Source: Conoideocrella luteorostrata (Eukaryota; Ascomycota; Sordariomycetes; Hypocreales; Clavicipitaceae). Taken from it: a stretch of DNA of 64,000 bases. Below are positions 1 through 13,108 of this stretch, one piece after another. Location: positions 35,869 to 99,868 of the forward strand of contig JASWJB010000145.1 in NCBI GenBank assembly GCA_032433595.1, written 5' to 3'. The notes beneath the pieces were generated by a model, which did not search any database, was not told the origin of the DNA, and was given only the letters and a program-made list of their open reading frames with translations. The stretch's first letter is position 1; the number at the start of each line of letters is the position of its first letter. A program made the position numbers and the translations under genes.

Positions 1-999
1 CGAACGCAAGAACAAAACTAGAGCCGAGTTTATGAGCCTCTGTGGCCTTAATAGAGGCTCATAGGAATAAAGCGCCATTTTAGTCATGTGGCGATACATT
101 TGGGGAGAGGGGGGACAACATACACCGGCGTTAGGAATTCTTCTTTTTTCTTTTTTTTTTCTCAATTCTTTTTTTTGATATCAACAAACAAGAAAAGAGA
201 GACCTAATGCATTCAACTACTGCTGTGGGTCATGCTACAGTTCTTTTGATTTTGTGTCATTCAGAACAACACAAAGGCTGCTACCATGACTTTTCTTCTT
301 TGACATGGATGATTTTGGGCTCAACGCCCTGAGAAGCAGCAAGGCGCGGAATTTAGGACGTTTTCAGCATCTCAATAAATCGCCTTCCATTCACCTTCAA
401 CGGCAATGAGGCGACGAGGGGGCTCGTGGAATTAAAGTGAGATTATAAAATTATTAGCCAGTAGCCATAAACCATAAATCCAATGATTGGATTTAGAGTC
501 AATATACGTTCAATGTATTTTCGCAGTTATATTTCTTTACATGACCTAGCAACTACATTAAACAGTAGCAATAAAAATAACTATTGTTTTGAAGCCTGGG
601 AATCGTCGGATGAGACTAAGGAGCATCAAAACAAGTATGCATGTGCCTCCACCATGCTTTTACTATTGCAAGTATGCCCCAGTAAAACTCCAAATTATCT
701 CACTTCCCATTTTAACACCTCACACAAAGGTTTCTCCTTCGTTTGCCTAGGGTATATTACGCCACAGTATAAACCGTATTCGTACACCACCCACTGATAC
801 ACGTTTATAAGACCCAAATATTTTTGGAAAGAAGTAGCACCAAAACCCCTGTCGCATGTTGTACCAGAATTTGCAGCCGGAAGAGAAACACCAAAAACGA
901 AAAAGGAAAAAAAAAAGAATTTAAGAAAAAGGAAGGGAAAAAACAAGAGACTCCGACTCCTTCAACTCAACTCAAAGGATCCATCAACGTGGTCTGCAT
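1..999. other. Noncoding flank downstream of the KDM5 gene
   Basis: I see no convincing gene here. The open frames are short, lack domain character and overlap low-complexity sequence. There is a pyrimidine-rich tract near 138-178 and an A-rich tract near 895-950. The A-rich tract becomes U-rich in the KDM5 transcript just after its stop codon and probably lies in the 3' UTR. Confidence 0.5.
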
Positions 1000-3900
1000 T
1001 TACTCGCCATCTATCATTGCGTCGAGTCCGTTTCTCTCGCTCTCAAGCGACTCTGCTGTTACTGCCTCTGATGCAGTGTTATCGTCTTTCTTCTTTTCTT
1101 CATCGTCATCTTGGTTCGTCATTTCATTGAACATCTGATCGACATTGCCCTCATCTTGTTTCATCGACCCGTCAGCTTCGGCGGGTGTAACCGAAGCGCG
1201 AGTTTCGCTCATGGGTCCTCGTTTGGGGCTCCAGACATCTGTCCCCCAAATTGTTTCTGCTTGTTTACGGCCAGTGTCGGTACGGCTGAGGATTTCCAGG
1301 GCCTTATTCTTTCCAATCTCAGAGTGTAGGTCGACACTGTCCTCCATGCCACCAAGCAGTCGTTCTTCCAAAGTCAAAGCAGAGTTGTTCACAAAAACAG
1401 GACCTCCGCTGCTGAGGAATTCGGGGTGAATGGCAGCGTCCGCGTCTGATGGGTTGGCCCTAGTTTGGCCGCCATCCGATGAACCATCATGCCTATCTCC
1501 ATGTCCACGGGGGGAGGCTGAATCTGCGCTGCTGTCGGGCCCTTGGCCATACGACATAGGACCGCCGTACGCATTGCTGCCCCCTGGCAGCACCTGAGTT
1601 TTAGCCTCCGCATTTGCCGCCTTTCGACGCAGACTATTTGCTTTACCCTTCGCATGTTCTGGCAAGTCGTCCGCGTTATCCACACCGTATTCAGCCAGCA
1701 TCTTTTGCAGCTTGCTTGGTCTCGGCTTTCGGGTGCTAAGTGAAACCTCGAGGATTGGCGGCCCTTCAGGGGCGACGGGACACCACTTATGCAACTCCTG
1801 TCTGAAAAAATTTGTTTCATCCGAGAGCAGAACCTCTGCACCCTCAAGCTTTCTCAGATAAAACCGTTGTGTCTCTATTTCGGCTTCAGTCGAGACGAGA
1901 GGATTGCAAAACCGGGCAATGCGATGCCGGAAGGTTTGTGCATTCTCAATGATACTGAGAAGAACATCTTCCTCCTCTGGCCGGAACGGTAAGTGAGGGA
2001 TCTCATCGGTCAAAGCTATTAGTTCCTCAAGTTTCGGGCGGGCAGCATCCCGAGGAATCGTCTGTCGATAGTCGCAAATAGGGCATGTGTACTTGTCATC
2101 GTCCTTGACCTTGCCTCTAGCAATCTTCAAACACTTGTAATGATACCTACGTTATTCCCATATTAGAGTTTGAAAGGACTTTGGCTACTCATTTGGAAGA
2201 AATAATCACTTACCACTCGTGGCATAACTCACACTCGATCATCATACCAGCCTCAATCTTTCTGCAGATACAGAAAACCTGTCTTGAGCGATCAGTAAGA
2301 CGAGTTCCACTCAGTTCGGGGGTAACTTCGCGTGAAACTGGCTCTGCAGGCAGACGTGGCGTATCATTTTCCACATCGAAACAGTCGACATTGCGTTCCA
2401 GAACATATTCGAGGTGGCTTTTGAGAATGTGAAGTGGTGCATTCGACTTCCCAAAAAGCCTCTTTCCCCTCCGCATCCAGTCCTCATGACGTCTGCGCTC
2501 AGCATCTAAATCAAGCGTGCCATTTGGTTTAGAGTTGAGTTCGTCCAAGCTCCTTTGAAGTTCTGCAACTTCGAGGTACATTGGCCTGCTTCGATAATCA
2601 GCTTGTCGCACACGCCGAAGGACATCTATTATCTGACGATGTGCCTCTCGTTGTTTATGCAAGATGCGGTCGACTTGTGCCAGTGTTTCCTGAGAGACGG
2701 GAAGAGCATTTGCTTGGACCTGATTAGAAAGTGCCTCAAGTTGTGGATAATGCACAGACTGGGCCGCGATTAATCCTTGAGCCTTGTCCTCCCACGTCTC
2801 CCCTGCTGTTAATTGATCCCGGTAAAACTTCAGGTGATCATTGTACGATGGCATTTCAAGTTCCTCTCCTTCTTGTATGATATCTCTAACTTCCTGCAAG
2901 GATAGAAAGAGACCTCGTTTGGACCTAGCTTTTTGATTCCATCGCATTTGTTCCAGAACTCTCGACAGACGGTCGATTTCTGGCGTGTCGACATTGAAAC
3001 TCCTGCCTTCCTCGAGAAGTTCTTCAATTGTTTCCATCGGTGTCGTGGCCGTATTTTCAAGCGTACGGGATGCATTGAGTTGGAACTCTTTGACTGCTGC
3101 AGCCCGCTCTTGTAACTGGCTGATTTCGGGACAATCGAATCCAATATGCTCGGCATCCCTGAGTAGACGGTAAATATTGTTCACATGGCGTGACTCACGT
3201 TCTTTTTGATCTTGACATGTGCTGCCAATGGATTTACGCATGCCGCTCTGCCATGCCTTCTCATTCTTGCGCCTGTTCTGCTGCTTGCGCACAATGTAGT
3301 TTGTCGCTTCTTCAACCCAGTCAACGCAGCGGTCGACGAATTCTTTCAAGATGGGTAGGGATGGGAGATCGAAGGGAATACGTTCTCCCTCGTGAAGTAG
3401 AGCTCGAAGAGATTTTAGTGACGGGGTCGTTTCTTCATCAAGCATTTTGGCGTACTTTTCTTCCCATGATTCCGGCGTCTGTGCCTTCTCAATTACCCTC
3501 TCGTGTGTGGTGGCCATTGCCTCATCCGCAACTCTGTATATCAGAGTGTGACCTTCGCCGATAAAGCGCTGCGTCTCTGTTTGTTCACAGCATGCGTAGC
3601 CCCCCGCATGGAGTATGCAGACTGTTTTACCAGAACGCTCGCACTTGAACCTCGATAAAAATGCAAATGCTTTACAGTAAGTACAACACTGTTCTTCTTC
3701 ATCAAGAACTTCCGACGTCTCAACCTTGAATGTAAGCGAACAACTCTGGTCTCCAGACCCGTCAATGAAGCATTTATGCGGTGAGGCTCCCACATGCTTG
3801 GCCACGAAGCCAGCTCGCAGTGCTTTCTCCCGCTTTTGAATGCGATCCAGTGCCGGCCCCAGCCACTTCGCCGTTTGAATGGTCAGGCCATTTGTAGCGC

Positions 3901-6380
3901 TTCCTTCGGCGGCCGTCCAGAGCAACTCATCGTGAGAAAAACAAGGCTGTCTTCGGAAGAGCTGCAGTCGCTCGACTCCTGCTAACCCAAATGGCTCCCA
4001 ATCACATGGTGCAAAGTTGACAGCCTCGTTGAAGTTAAATCCATGATTGAAACCCGCGTGATATGCCTGGGGAAAGGTGATGACAAACTGCCCAGCTCGT
4101 TGATCCAGAGCATACACTCGCACACCTGCCTTCTTCAGTTGCTCTGGAGTGAGTAGAGTAACCAACTGGAACAGAAGATCTGGCTGCGTCTCAAATAGCT
4201 CGGGGACTGCCTCTCGCATAGCTGCTTCAAACTTTTCCGCGTCCTCACCTGGTATGCCATACCATGTCTTTGTCGCTCCGAAATGCTGATAATTGGCAGA
4301 GTAGGCATAGTGATCCTCGTTATGCCAGCAGAAAGTAGAGAATATCATTCCAACATACACCCAAGGCACGGTCATGCCAGAGATGTCGGAATTAATGTGC
4401 CGGAAAAGACTCTCAGGGTGTAGTGGGAGGACATTCAGGTTCCAAGGGTCCGCGGCGTAAGTGTTACTAGGGTTTTTCTCCAAAGTTGGAAAACCTGAGC
4501 CATGGGTAGTGCAATGAATATCAGCGCCGTACTCCACCTCGACAGTTTCTTCCAGGTCCGCCACCAGTCGCCAGAATTCTGTTTCCACATCTTCCTCAGT
4601 GACAGGTCGATGACAATTGAGAGCGTGATCAAATGGCATTTTGTTTTCAAAATATCCCTGCTTGAAGTCGTTCGCCTTCTGCTGGAACTGCTTTAGCGAG
4701 TACAAGCCACCTTCCTCGAACCCAAATTGGCCATCGCCAACGAGGCATCGCGGACAGTTCCACTCTGCGTCAGGCTTACGCTTCAGCGGAGGATCCAGGC
4801 ACGGCCCATGGTAGGCATTGTCGCAAGATTCACAGATGAGGAGATTACCTCCATCTTCTCCACGGCCACAGTTTTCACATTTCTCCCCCGATGCGACCAA
4901 TTCATCTTTGGGAATTCGAGGAACACTTGGACGGAAAGGCGTCATATGCGACCCTGCCACCGTAGGTACAGCATCCTTTCTAAGACGTTTGCTACGTCTA
5001 CTGTTGCCCTCATCATCTTCTTTGTCGGTGTCAGCATCGCCTTTGGCAATATCGGAAGAATCACCACCAAGCCGGCGTTTGGCGGCGATCGGAGGATTTA
5101 GACCTAAGCCTCGTGCCTCCGGTGTATTGCTGGAGGAAGGCACAGGGCTGCCCACTTTTTTCACATCTGGAGTGAAGCTCCTGCTTTCACCGTTGGAAGA
5201 CTTCACGGCTGAGTTGACGGCTGTGAAACCTCTGGAGTTAATAGCCTTGAAACCACTGGAAGATCCAGATGTTGGAGCAGGTGGAGCGTCAAGAAGTGGT
5301 GAGTCGCGGTCGGCCTCTCGTTTCAGTGCATTGAGACTGCCTTGGAGGGCATCAGATGCTTGCCTGGCCGGCGAATCGCCCTTGACGCTGGTCGGTGTAT
5401 TGACATGTGATTTCCTGACTGGCGTCTGGGCTGGACTAGGTGTTAAAGGCCCGCCGTATTCCTGTTCAAGCTGTTGATGAACACCAGGTTTGGCCAGGCG
5501 TAAATACTCTTCATAGGGGCAAAGCCATCGCTGATATGAGTTTTTCAATGACGTGGAGAGTGATGACATAATCTTGCCGCTGTAGCCAAGGTCACGACCA
5601 ATCTCTGCCCATTTCTTCAATTTACAAACCTTGTCAAATCCGCCACGAGATTCAACTGCCTTCTTCAGCCGGTAAAGATCCAAAGGTTTCTTGTCCACAT
5701 ATGGCAGTCGGTGGAGATTACTACCTTGCTGTTTGTGGAATTTGGACAGGCCATCGAGGTAGGTGAGGTTTGCTCGGGTGCCTGAACAGGTTAGTTACCA
5801 AAGCACCTGACTGGAAAATTAGAAGCACATTAACCTACTTCCTTCTACAGAATTCAATTCCTGCTTTCGAGTTCGGAAGTGGAATTTCTAGACCCCGAGT
5901 TAATATCCAATCTACGCTATTGTGCTAGCGCTATAGATGAAACTCAAGTCAACGTACCTCAGTGTCTATGGCAAAGTCGGGATTCCATGAATCGGGGGGG
6001 ATGATCTTGCAGATGCCGTACTGCGAGGCTGCTGGCGTAATCTTCTTCATGTACTCTAGTGGATCTCGCCATTCCTCCTCGGTCGGGCAATAAGTCGGCG
6101 CCTCAGATATTCCGTGCGGCCGCGATTTCTTTTGCAGAGGCTCGCGTGCAGCCGTGGGTTGGCCGCGACGTTCGACTGAAGTGAGATCCAGTCCGATACT
6201 AGCCATGGAACTCAGTGGAATCTGCGAATTGGTAGGGTGATAGCCATTCGTGTTCACCTTTCGCTTCGGCCTAGTTGACATTTGGACAGCGGAGGATCCG
6301 ATGGCTGGTGAGTTGCGTGAGCTCACATTGGCGCTGTTGCCCCCGTTGGTTGTCATTGTGGCCGTGGACATCGGTGCCAT
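1000..6380 (-). CDS. KDM5: KDM5/Lid2-type JmjC histone H3K4 demethylase
   Basis: This is a multidomain nuclear histone demethylase of the JARID1/KDM5 family, which removes methyl groups from H3K4 using Fe(II) and 2-oxoglutarate. I read four exons: 6380-5958, 5887-5839, 5781-2214 and 2146-1000. They join in frame to about 1728 residues, a normal length for fungal members. In order there is JmjN ([15 protein letters not shown] in exon 1), an ARID spanning exons 2-3, a PHD finger (about 457-506), the JmjC domain, a C5HC2 zinc finger (about 855-905), a PLU-1 helical region, and a second PHD finger (from about 1327) whose CxxC/H pattern is completed only by the last intron. The iron ligands read as His644 and Glu646 in WHNED and His732 in AYHAGFN, so the enzyme should be active. 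The start is the first ATG of the frame. Introns are 70, 57 and 67 bp. Confidence 0.95.
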
Positions 6381-7902
6381 CACCAATCAACGTATTTACC
6401 GTCGGTGCAGACTTGAACCTTGTTGCCGGCCGTAGCTGCCAGCGAACAGACGGAACTAATTGATTTGAAGAGTCGAATGCCGACAATGAGATTGTATCGT
6501 GGTTGTAGGTCGTTCGGCGTGCCTATCGGTGACGAACTGTGTGCATCGTAGCGATCGATACTGGCGCCGAGGATGTATCGGAGGAGACGATGAAGTCCTA
6601 AATGCGTGGGAAAATTGAGTTCACTGCGTGAACGCCAGTGACAATTTTAAGATTGGGTTAATTAGATGAAAGGAAGCCGAAGGTTTGCGCCTGCAGGGGA
6701 GGTGAGAAAGGTACAACTCGGAGAACTGCAGAAGAGAAAAAAGGTTAAATGACTGATATGAATCGTTCGTCACCGTGTCACTAACACGAAATATCAACTC
6801 ACAAGTTTTAGAAAAAGCAGCGAGCAGTAAATTTTGCATGCCCCGAATAGAATTAGCAATAGAGAGCACCGCAGTGCAGAGGATGAACCAGTGGGTGAGG
6901 TTGAAAAGCCGAAGGGTCGTGTGTAGATGTTGGTGCAAAAAGGAAGGACTGCCAGACGAGGAATGGGGTCTGGCCGCAGTTGCGGATGTGAGGTGAGAAG
7001 AGAGTGCGGCAAGAGGATGCCACCCACGGACGGCTTGGTACTGGCTGGGGCTGCCGTGCTCTTTCCTGGCCTGGGCTCGGATGTGAGATTCAGATTTGAG
7101 TCGAGGGGGGAAAGACCGACTCGTGCGAGCCAGGGCGGCCTTTCCTTCGTGTCTAAATCGACAACCCATGTCGCAGGTACACAAACTAACCCGCGACTTG
7201 GGCGGGAAATTTTGTCCCACTACTTGATCATACTCTGCACAGTACGTATTGTGGGCCCGTGCCGGAAGATTTCCAGACCCGCTTTTGGGAACCGACGAGA
7301 GCGGCGACTCTCTTACACACGGCGCCGTACCTAGCAATAATCAATATCAATCGCATCTACGGAGTACGGAATAATATGTGGTGCATACAGGTCTATTAGG
7401 GAGCGCTTGCCTCCTCCTCGTTGGGATCGACCGCACTTACCCCCTTTGTAAGCAATGCGCTGTCGAGTTTATGTGAAATTGGCTAATAGGTCCTAAAATA
7501 TATTTTACGGAACAGCGGTGCGGAAGCGGGATATTCCTTAGCAATGTGGCCTCACAGAGGATCTTGCCATCGGTCAACATGTTATGCACATCATGACCGG
7601 GACATTGTAGGGTGGCTCCTCAAGAGAGGGGAAGAGGCAAAAGAAAAAACCTCTCCCGACAAATGGACCAAAAGACCTTCGCTTACAGCGCTCAAATGAT
7701 TTTACTGCGAGTTTCTACCTCCATTGGTCTGGTGAGGATCTCAACGCAGCCACTGCCACCAGCCCATGCAGCCAGCTCAGCTTGCAACACGCCACGCCTC
7801 GCCTATGATAATTTCCCATGCAGCCAGCGTCTGGTACGCTGTGAAATGTGTGGTGCTCCGTCCACATAATGTGAGTTGCTTTGGGTCCGCATTTTTTCTT
7901 CA
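6381..7902. other. Upstream region of KDM5
   Basis: This 1.5-kb gap lies between the KDM5 start codon and the 3' end of SLX1, and presumably holds the KDM5 promoter and leader. A 238-codon open frame exists on the minus strand (7337-6621). It begins at TTG, lacks domain character and is not called. A perfect TACGGAGTA copy lies at 7358-7366. Confidence 0.5.
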
Positions 7903-8907
7903 TCACGACGCGACAGCCGCCTTCTTTGCCTTGTCGGCAGCTTTCAGTAACTTTTTAACCTCAGCAGGTCCACGAACTCGCAAACTGAGTTCTTTAACCA
8001 TGTCTCCCCATCTAATGTCTTCTCCACACTTTGGACACAAGCAGCGATCTGGAATAATGTGTTCGGTGGTGTCATTTGAGAGTGCGTGCTTGCTCCAGCA
8101 AGCCAAATGTCCCATGGCCTTGCATGTTTTATTTGGACACATTGCGTGGAGCCCTTTACCGGATTCCAGCTCTTGCGCACAGTGTACACATTTGCCTTCC
8201 TGCTCAAAGTTGACCACTTCATGTGTCTTAACGACATATTCCGTCATTGGGTCATAGTCCACTGGCAAAGCATAGATTCCACCTGCAGCAACAGAGCTAG
8301 CCTCTTTATCCCTCGGTTTACTGAAATCGGTCAAAATTTGAGGACCCGACTCGCTGGATTGTTGCAGGGACTTTATTCTGTTCTGCCATGCAGAGTATGC
8401 CTCCTTTGCCAGAAAATGCACATTCAGTGGCCATCTCGCAAAGCTTGGCACCCCCGTGAGCAAGTGGATATTCGATATGATGGACTTCAAGCTGTGATGA
8501 GGCCTCTTTGGCATACCGTTCTTCTTTTTCTGGGTTGCAACACTCACGCGAGACTCTACCGGAATATGTAAAGACAGATGCGGATTTGTCAGTGCCCACC
8601 TGGTATAAGCTTTTTAGCAAGCGGTGCAGAAGGTGGTTATGAGAATCATGCGACAAACGCAGGGGTCATACTCGAACTTGAGCGCTGCCACCATGCTTGG
8701 GAATCCAGATACTAGAATGATCATCTCCCAAGGGCGCAGACTATCACGCGACGTCCGCGTTGCACCGCCTTTGGATTCGCCATTGTGCTGCTTTAAGCGA
8801 CGAGGAGGGTTTGGTGTTGACCCAATGTATAGTGACGCGTGTCTGATCGTGGACCGAAGCACATAGACGGTATAGAGCGCCGGTAAAGGTTTCGTCATGT
8901 GAGGCAT
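7903..8907 (-). CDS. SLX1: Structure-specific endonuclease subunit SLX1 (GIY-YIG)
   Basis: This is the catalytic subunit of the SLX1-SLX4 nuclease, which cuts branched DNA such as 5' flaps and Holliday junctions. Two exons, 8907-8672 and 8599-7903, flank a 72-bp intron with clean GT and CAG ends, giving 310 residues. The N-terminal GIY-YIG domain shows YTVYVLRS, then [16 protein letters not shown] with the catalytic arginine. The intron splits the conserved glutamate codon in KFEWALTNP. The C-terminal half has a RING/PHD-like zinc domain (CVHC, CPNKTC, HLACW, CPKCG) that in this family binds SLX4. The partner SLX4 is not in this window. Length and domain order are normal. Confidence 0.95.
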
Positions 8908-9372
8908 GTGTGGATTTAGGCTGTTGAAATTCCACTCAAGGCATCGTTAGAATGAAAATAGAGGCTAAATGAGCCGTCACTGGAGTTCGAGTGAATAAAG
9001 AGAGGGCCGCCTGGTGTGGTCGGAGGAAGTTGTTTGTTTCCACCAAGCGGTTTGCACGGTCGCGCAACAATCCGGGCCCAGTATCCGGCCGTCAACCAAT
9101 GAGGAGGCACCTTCTCTACCCTTGACAACAATGAGGATCTGTGTGTTTTGTCTAACTACCGAGTAAGCCGCACATATATGATATTGCAGTTGATAGAGTA
9201 ATGAATTGTTTCACACTACTCAATACCTTTTCTTTATTTTTTCTTAAATTCGATTTCATTTATTGCGGATTATTGAAATGTTGGTAGCTATTCAACACCC
9301 TACACTGCCCAATATGATACGCCATCCTACACCAATCAAATATCACACTCCATTCAATTCACCTCAATCTAC
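8908..9372. other. Intergenic region SLX1-PRP9
   Basis: This is 465 bp between two minus-strand genes, containing the SLX1 promoter and the PRP9 3' UTR. It is AT-rich around 9220-9290. No gene is visible. Confidence 0.5.
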
Positions 9373-10949
9373 CTACAATAAGCCTTGCTTTTGTAAATCA
9401 TAGTAAACTTTTTCAGGCATAACATTGCCTTCGCCGTCTTCCATTTGCACTACGCTGCCTTCATCCATCTTCGATTGCTTCTTCTCTCTCTGAATCTTCT
9501 CCCACAGCCTTTGCGCTTCGTCCATCTTGGTAATATCTCTGAATAGTGCTGGATTCGTGATACCCAGACATTTCAAATTGTAGATGTGACGAGCTTCATT
9601 GAAATGCTTCTCGAACGCTCGGCGACCTTTATAAACATAGTTACCGCAGATTTCGCAAGGGAACTCGACGCCCAACCCGTGCAGACGGTATAGCCAGAAA
9701 GGAATGGGCTTGCCGTCCCAACCTAGAGGTACTTTGAGAGGATTATAAATCTTGTCATCGTCATCACCATCATCACCTTCACCATCCTCGGCGTTTTCTC
9801 TTGGCTTCTCGGACTCATTGTACAGATTTTCCAGTTCCTGTTCACGCTCTCGCTTTGTCATACCTTGTTTTCGCTCGACATTGACGCGGGTATCACTTCG
9901 TTCCGTGCTCATTGCACTTGCTAATCGCTTGACGCGGTATTCTCGTTCCGCAACTGCTCGTTCCTTTAACCTCAATGATGAAACAACGGCCGATTTGGCA
10001 TCACCTGACTCGATGGCGGAATCTTGCCGGCGCTGTTTCCATTGTTCTTCAGCTTTCTTGTGTTTTCGCCCCGTCAAGTGATTGTTGTAAACATTCTCAT
10101 TCTTGAACTCCTTCTCGCAACATTTGCACCAAGAAGATTCAGCACTGCTCTGGGTTGTCTTCGCGCCGTTGGTTGCCGGTTCGGTTTGCCAGCCCTCCAC
10201 CTCATTCTTCTCCCATAATGTGCCAAATTGCTCGTCAAAAGAAGACAAGATCTTTCCGGCATCTTCTAGGGGTTTTGTTCTTCTCATAAAGTCTTCAAGA
10301 TATTGCGCCAGCTCTCCCACATAGTTAAAGTATTGATCCGTTAATTTTTCGCCACGCTTCACCCCGCAATAGGTAGGGCTAAAGTTGTCAAAGTGCTCTA
10401 GATATTGCAAGTACGTGTGACGTTTAACGTTGGGAAGGTTTAGATAAGAGTCGTAGCACGTGTTGAGGTCGAAAAACCGGCCAAAAGCTTCTTCTCCGGA
10501 GAAAATCGAGTCGACTACCGTCGCGACGGGTCCAGAGGCATCGCCACCGGGCCTCTGCTTGTACCTTTGCTCCGAATTTTCAGCCTGCTCGTTCGGATAT
10601 CTGGCATGATGCTCGCGAATATCACCAAGCTGCTTGTAGAATTCATCAAAAGAGTCGCCAGTGCCTAGCTGTTGAATCTCGGCAGCACGAGATCCATTCT
10701 CGTCATAGTAAATCTTTAGCAGATCGTTTGATTGGTTTTGGATCCGGTCAAGAAGCTGGGCAATCTCATGATCTCGATTCAGGCGGTCGCGGATCTGTTG
10801 AGAAAGGATCCTGGTTAACCTCTAGGCATAAGAATGGAGAACGCTGATGAACTCACATGTTTAGGCTCGTCGCGCACGCGATCTGCGATGCCCTGCTCTA
10901 ACCGCTCCAAGTCCTCGTGGATATACCGCTGCTCCTCCAGAATATACAT
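9373..10949 (-). CDS. PRP9: Splicing factor 3a subunit 3 (SF3a60/Prp9)
   Basis: This is a U2 snRNP component that helps form the 17S U2 particle and the prespliceosome. Exon 1 (10949-10857, 31 codons) gives an MYILEEQRYIHEDLERLE start that matches the N terminus of the family. A 62-bp intron follows, then one long exon (10794-9373), for about 504 residues. There is a U1-type C2H2 zinc finger (CKCC...HLTGRKH) and, near the C terminus, the conserved block YNPLKVPLGWDGKPIPFWLY. After that comes the second finger (CEICGNYVYKGRRAFEKHF) and the terminal DLQKQGLL. Exon 2 has no internal ATG upstream of the conserved regions, so the short first exon is needed. It is divergent from FAL1, another splicing-linked gene. 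Confidence 0.95.
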
Positions 10950-11318
10950 GTTGCGAAAAAGCGGGCAAGTGAGCGCAGGGATGACGTTGTTTTGCCAGAA
11001 ATGTAAATTGGCAACAAATGTTGGAAAGTCTGCTTCGACCTTCTTCCGTGTCCAGCAGCAGAAAAGTTTATTTAGTGGACGTTATGCCCCAATAGCAAAT
11101 TGGTAGTGCCTCGTTGTACCTACTAAATTAGTTAGGAGCCGCATGTCAGCCTCTTCCCCAGCTCTTAGCGACATTCTTCCACTGCCATCGGTCGCTGCCG
11201 AAGAAAACCCGGCAACTCGCCATTTCGTGTGGCTTCCAAACTTTTCTTGTAAGCTCTTTCCTTCCACACCTCAGCTCTTTCCCTCAAACATCGGCAAATA
11301 TTGAAAATCCCAGACAAG
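10950..11318. promoter_or_regulatory. Divergent promoter between PRP9 and FAL1
   Basis: These 369 bp separate the start codons of two oppositely transcribed genes, so both promoters and both 5' leaders must lie within or overlap here. The half nearest FAL1 (about 11220-11310) is pyrimidine-rich, as fungal leaders often are. I did not identify a specific factor-binding site. Confidence 0.7.
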
Positions 11319-12648
11319 ATGGCTGAAGGCGCCGGAGGCATTGACCGCAAGGCGGACGAGAGGATGGAGTTCTCTACCTCCAAAGAGGTCACGGTTCACC
11401 CTACTTTTGAGTCCATGTCATTGAAAGGTGAGTGACTGACTGCTAACCATGAACACCTCTCTATGTGGTGATATTTCATTCTAATCTTTAATTTCAGAAA
11501 ATCTTCTTCGAGGTATTTATGCCTACGGCTACGAATCTCCGTCTGCCGTGCAGTCTCGGGCTATTGTGCAAGTATGCAAGGGACGCGACACTATCGCGCA
11601 AGCCCAGTCAGGTACTGGCAAGACCGCGACTTTCTCTATCAGCATGCTCCAAGTCATTGACACAGCCGTGCGCGAGACACAAGCTTTGGTGCTGTCCCCG
11701 ACTCGTGAATTAGCAACTCAAATTCAGTCCGTTGTGATGGCTTTGGGCGACTACATGAATGTTCAATGCCACGCGTGTATTGGTGGCACAAACGTTGGCG
11801 AAGATATTCGCAAACTCGACTATGGTCAACACATTGTTTCGGGCACCCCTGGCCGCGTGGCCGACATGATTCGAAGACGACACTTGCGAACAAGACATAT
11901 CAAAATGCTCGTGTTGGACGAAGCTGACGAGCTGCTCAACAAAGGTTTCCGAGAGCAAATTTACGACGTTTATCGATACCTGCCTCCTGCTACGCAAGTT
12001 GTAGTGGTCAGCGCTACCCTGCCCTACGACGTCTTGGATATGACTACGAAGTTCATGACCGACCCTGTCAGAATCCTCGTTAAGCGTGACGAGTTGACAT
12101 TGGAAGGCCTAAAACAGTACTTCATTGCAGTTGAGAAGGAGGACTGGAAGTTTGATACCCTTTGCGACCTGTACGACACCTTGACTATTACACAAGCCGT
12201 TATTTTCTGCAATACTCGCCGCAAGGTCGACTGGCTTACCGAAAAGATGCGTGAGGCCAACTTCACCGTGAGCAGCATGCATGGTGATATGCCGCAGAAG
12301 GAACGTGACAGTATCATGCAAGATTTCCGACAGGGCAACAGCCGAGTTTTGATCTCAACTGACGTATGGGCTCGTGGCATTGATGTGCAGCAAGTCAGCC
12401 TGGTTATCAACTACGACTTGCCTAGCAATCGTGAGAATTATATCCACCGCATTGGTCGAAGTGGTCGTTTCGGCCGCAAGGGTGTCGCCATCAACTTTGT
12501 AACTACAGAAGATGTGCGCATTTTGCGAGATATTGAGTGTAAGCATTGGCTACAAATGCGAAAACGAGGCTGAACTAATTATTTGACAGTGTATTACTCG
12601 ACTCAAATCGATGAAATGCCGATGAATGTGGCCGATCTTATCGCATAG
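11319..12648 (+). CDS. FAL1: eIF4A-III / FAL1 DEAD-box RNA helicase
   Basis: This is an ATP-dependent RNA helicase of the eIF4A-III group. Members act in the exon-junction complex and, in yeast, in 18S rRNA maturation. Three exons (11319-11427, 11498-12538, 12590-12648) give 402 residues, the usual length. Visible motifs are the Q motif [13 protein letters not shown], motif I AQSGTGKT (72-79), PTRELA, DEAD (177-180), SAT (208-210) and HRIGRSGR. The last short exon supplies [18 protein letters not shown], the diagnostic C terminus of the family. The C-terminal intron (12539-12589) is easily missed, because reading through it gives a false stop at 12571. Sequence favours FAL1 over translation factor eIF4A. 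Confidence 0.95.
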
Positions 12649-13108
12649 AGCGTGTCAGCCAGCGAACAGGCGCTGAGCCCGACGCTCCAAATTCTATCAC
12701 GTCATATATAGAGAAAATGTAAAGACCTCGACACGAACGGCGTGCCGAGAATGTGGTGTGGAGGAACGGGCCCTTGTAGTGCAATAGGTTAGTTTTTCAC
12801 CTCTACGATCTTTCGCGTAGCTTTCGAACTAACCACAATCGAGATTTATAGATTGTTATGGGAGATTACCAGGATGTGGAGTTAATGTTTTGGTGTCGAT
12901 ATGGACAAAGGGAAATCATGCCTTTGACTCATCTCGTGATCTTACTCAGACTAGACTTCGGACTATTCAATCAGCTCGCTCGACATGCATATATTGTTCC
13001 AGCACTGGGAAGACCATTCGCTGAACCTGCGATGCGTAACGCTGTGCCTGAATCATGATAATGCATGGCAATCGTGAAATCGGTATACATGTCTTGTAGT
13101 CTCATCTC
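12649..13108. other. Convergent 3' region FAL1 / 2EXR-like gene
   Basis: This is 460 bp between two convergent genes, presumably 3' UTRs and polyadenylation sites. I see no gene in it. Confidence 0.5.

Noticed and set aside
6621..7337. 238-codon open frame on the minus strand upstream of KDM5
   Set aside because: It begins at TTG, not ATG, has no domain character and overlaps the presumed KDM5 promoter and leader.
11548..12573. FAL1 read straight through to the stop at 12571
   Set aside because: The last 11 codons of that frame match nothing, whereas splicing 12539-12589 restores the conserved C terminus.
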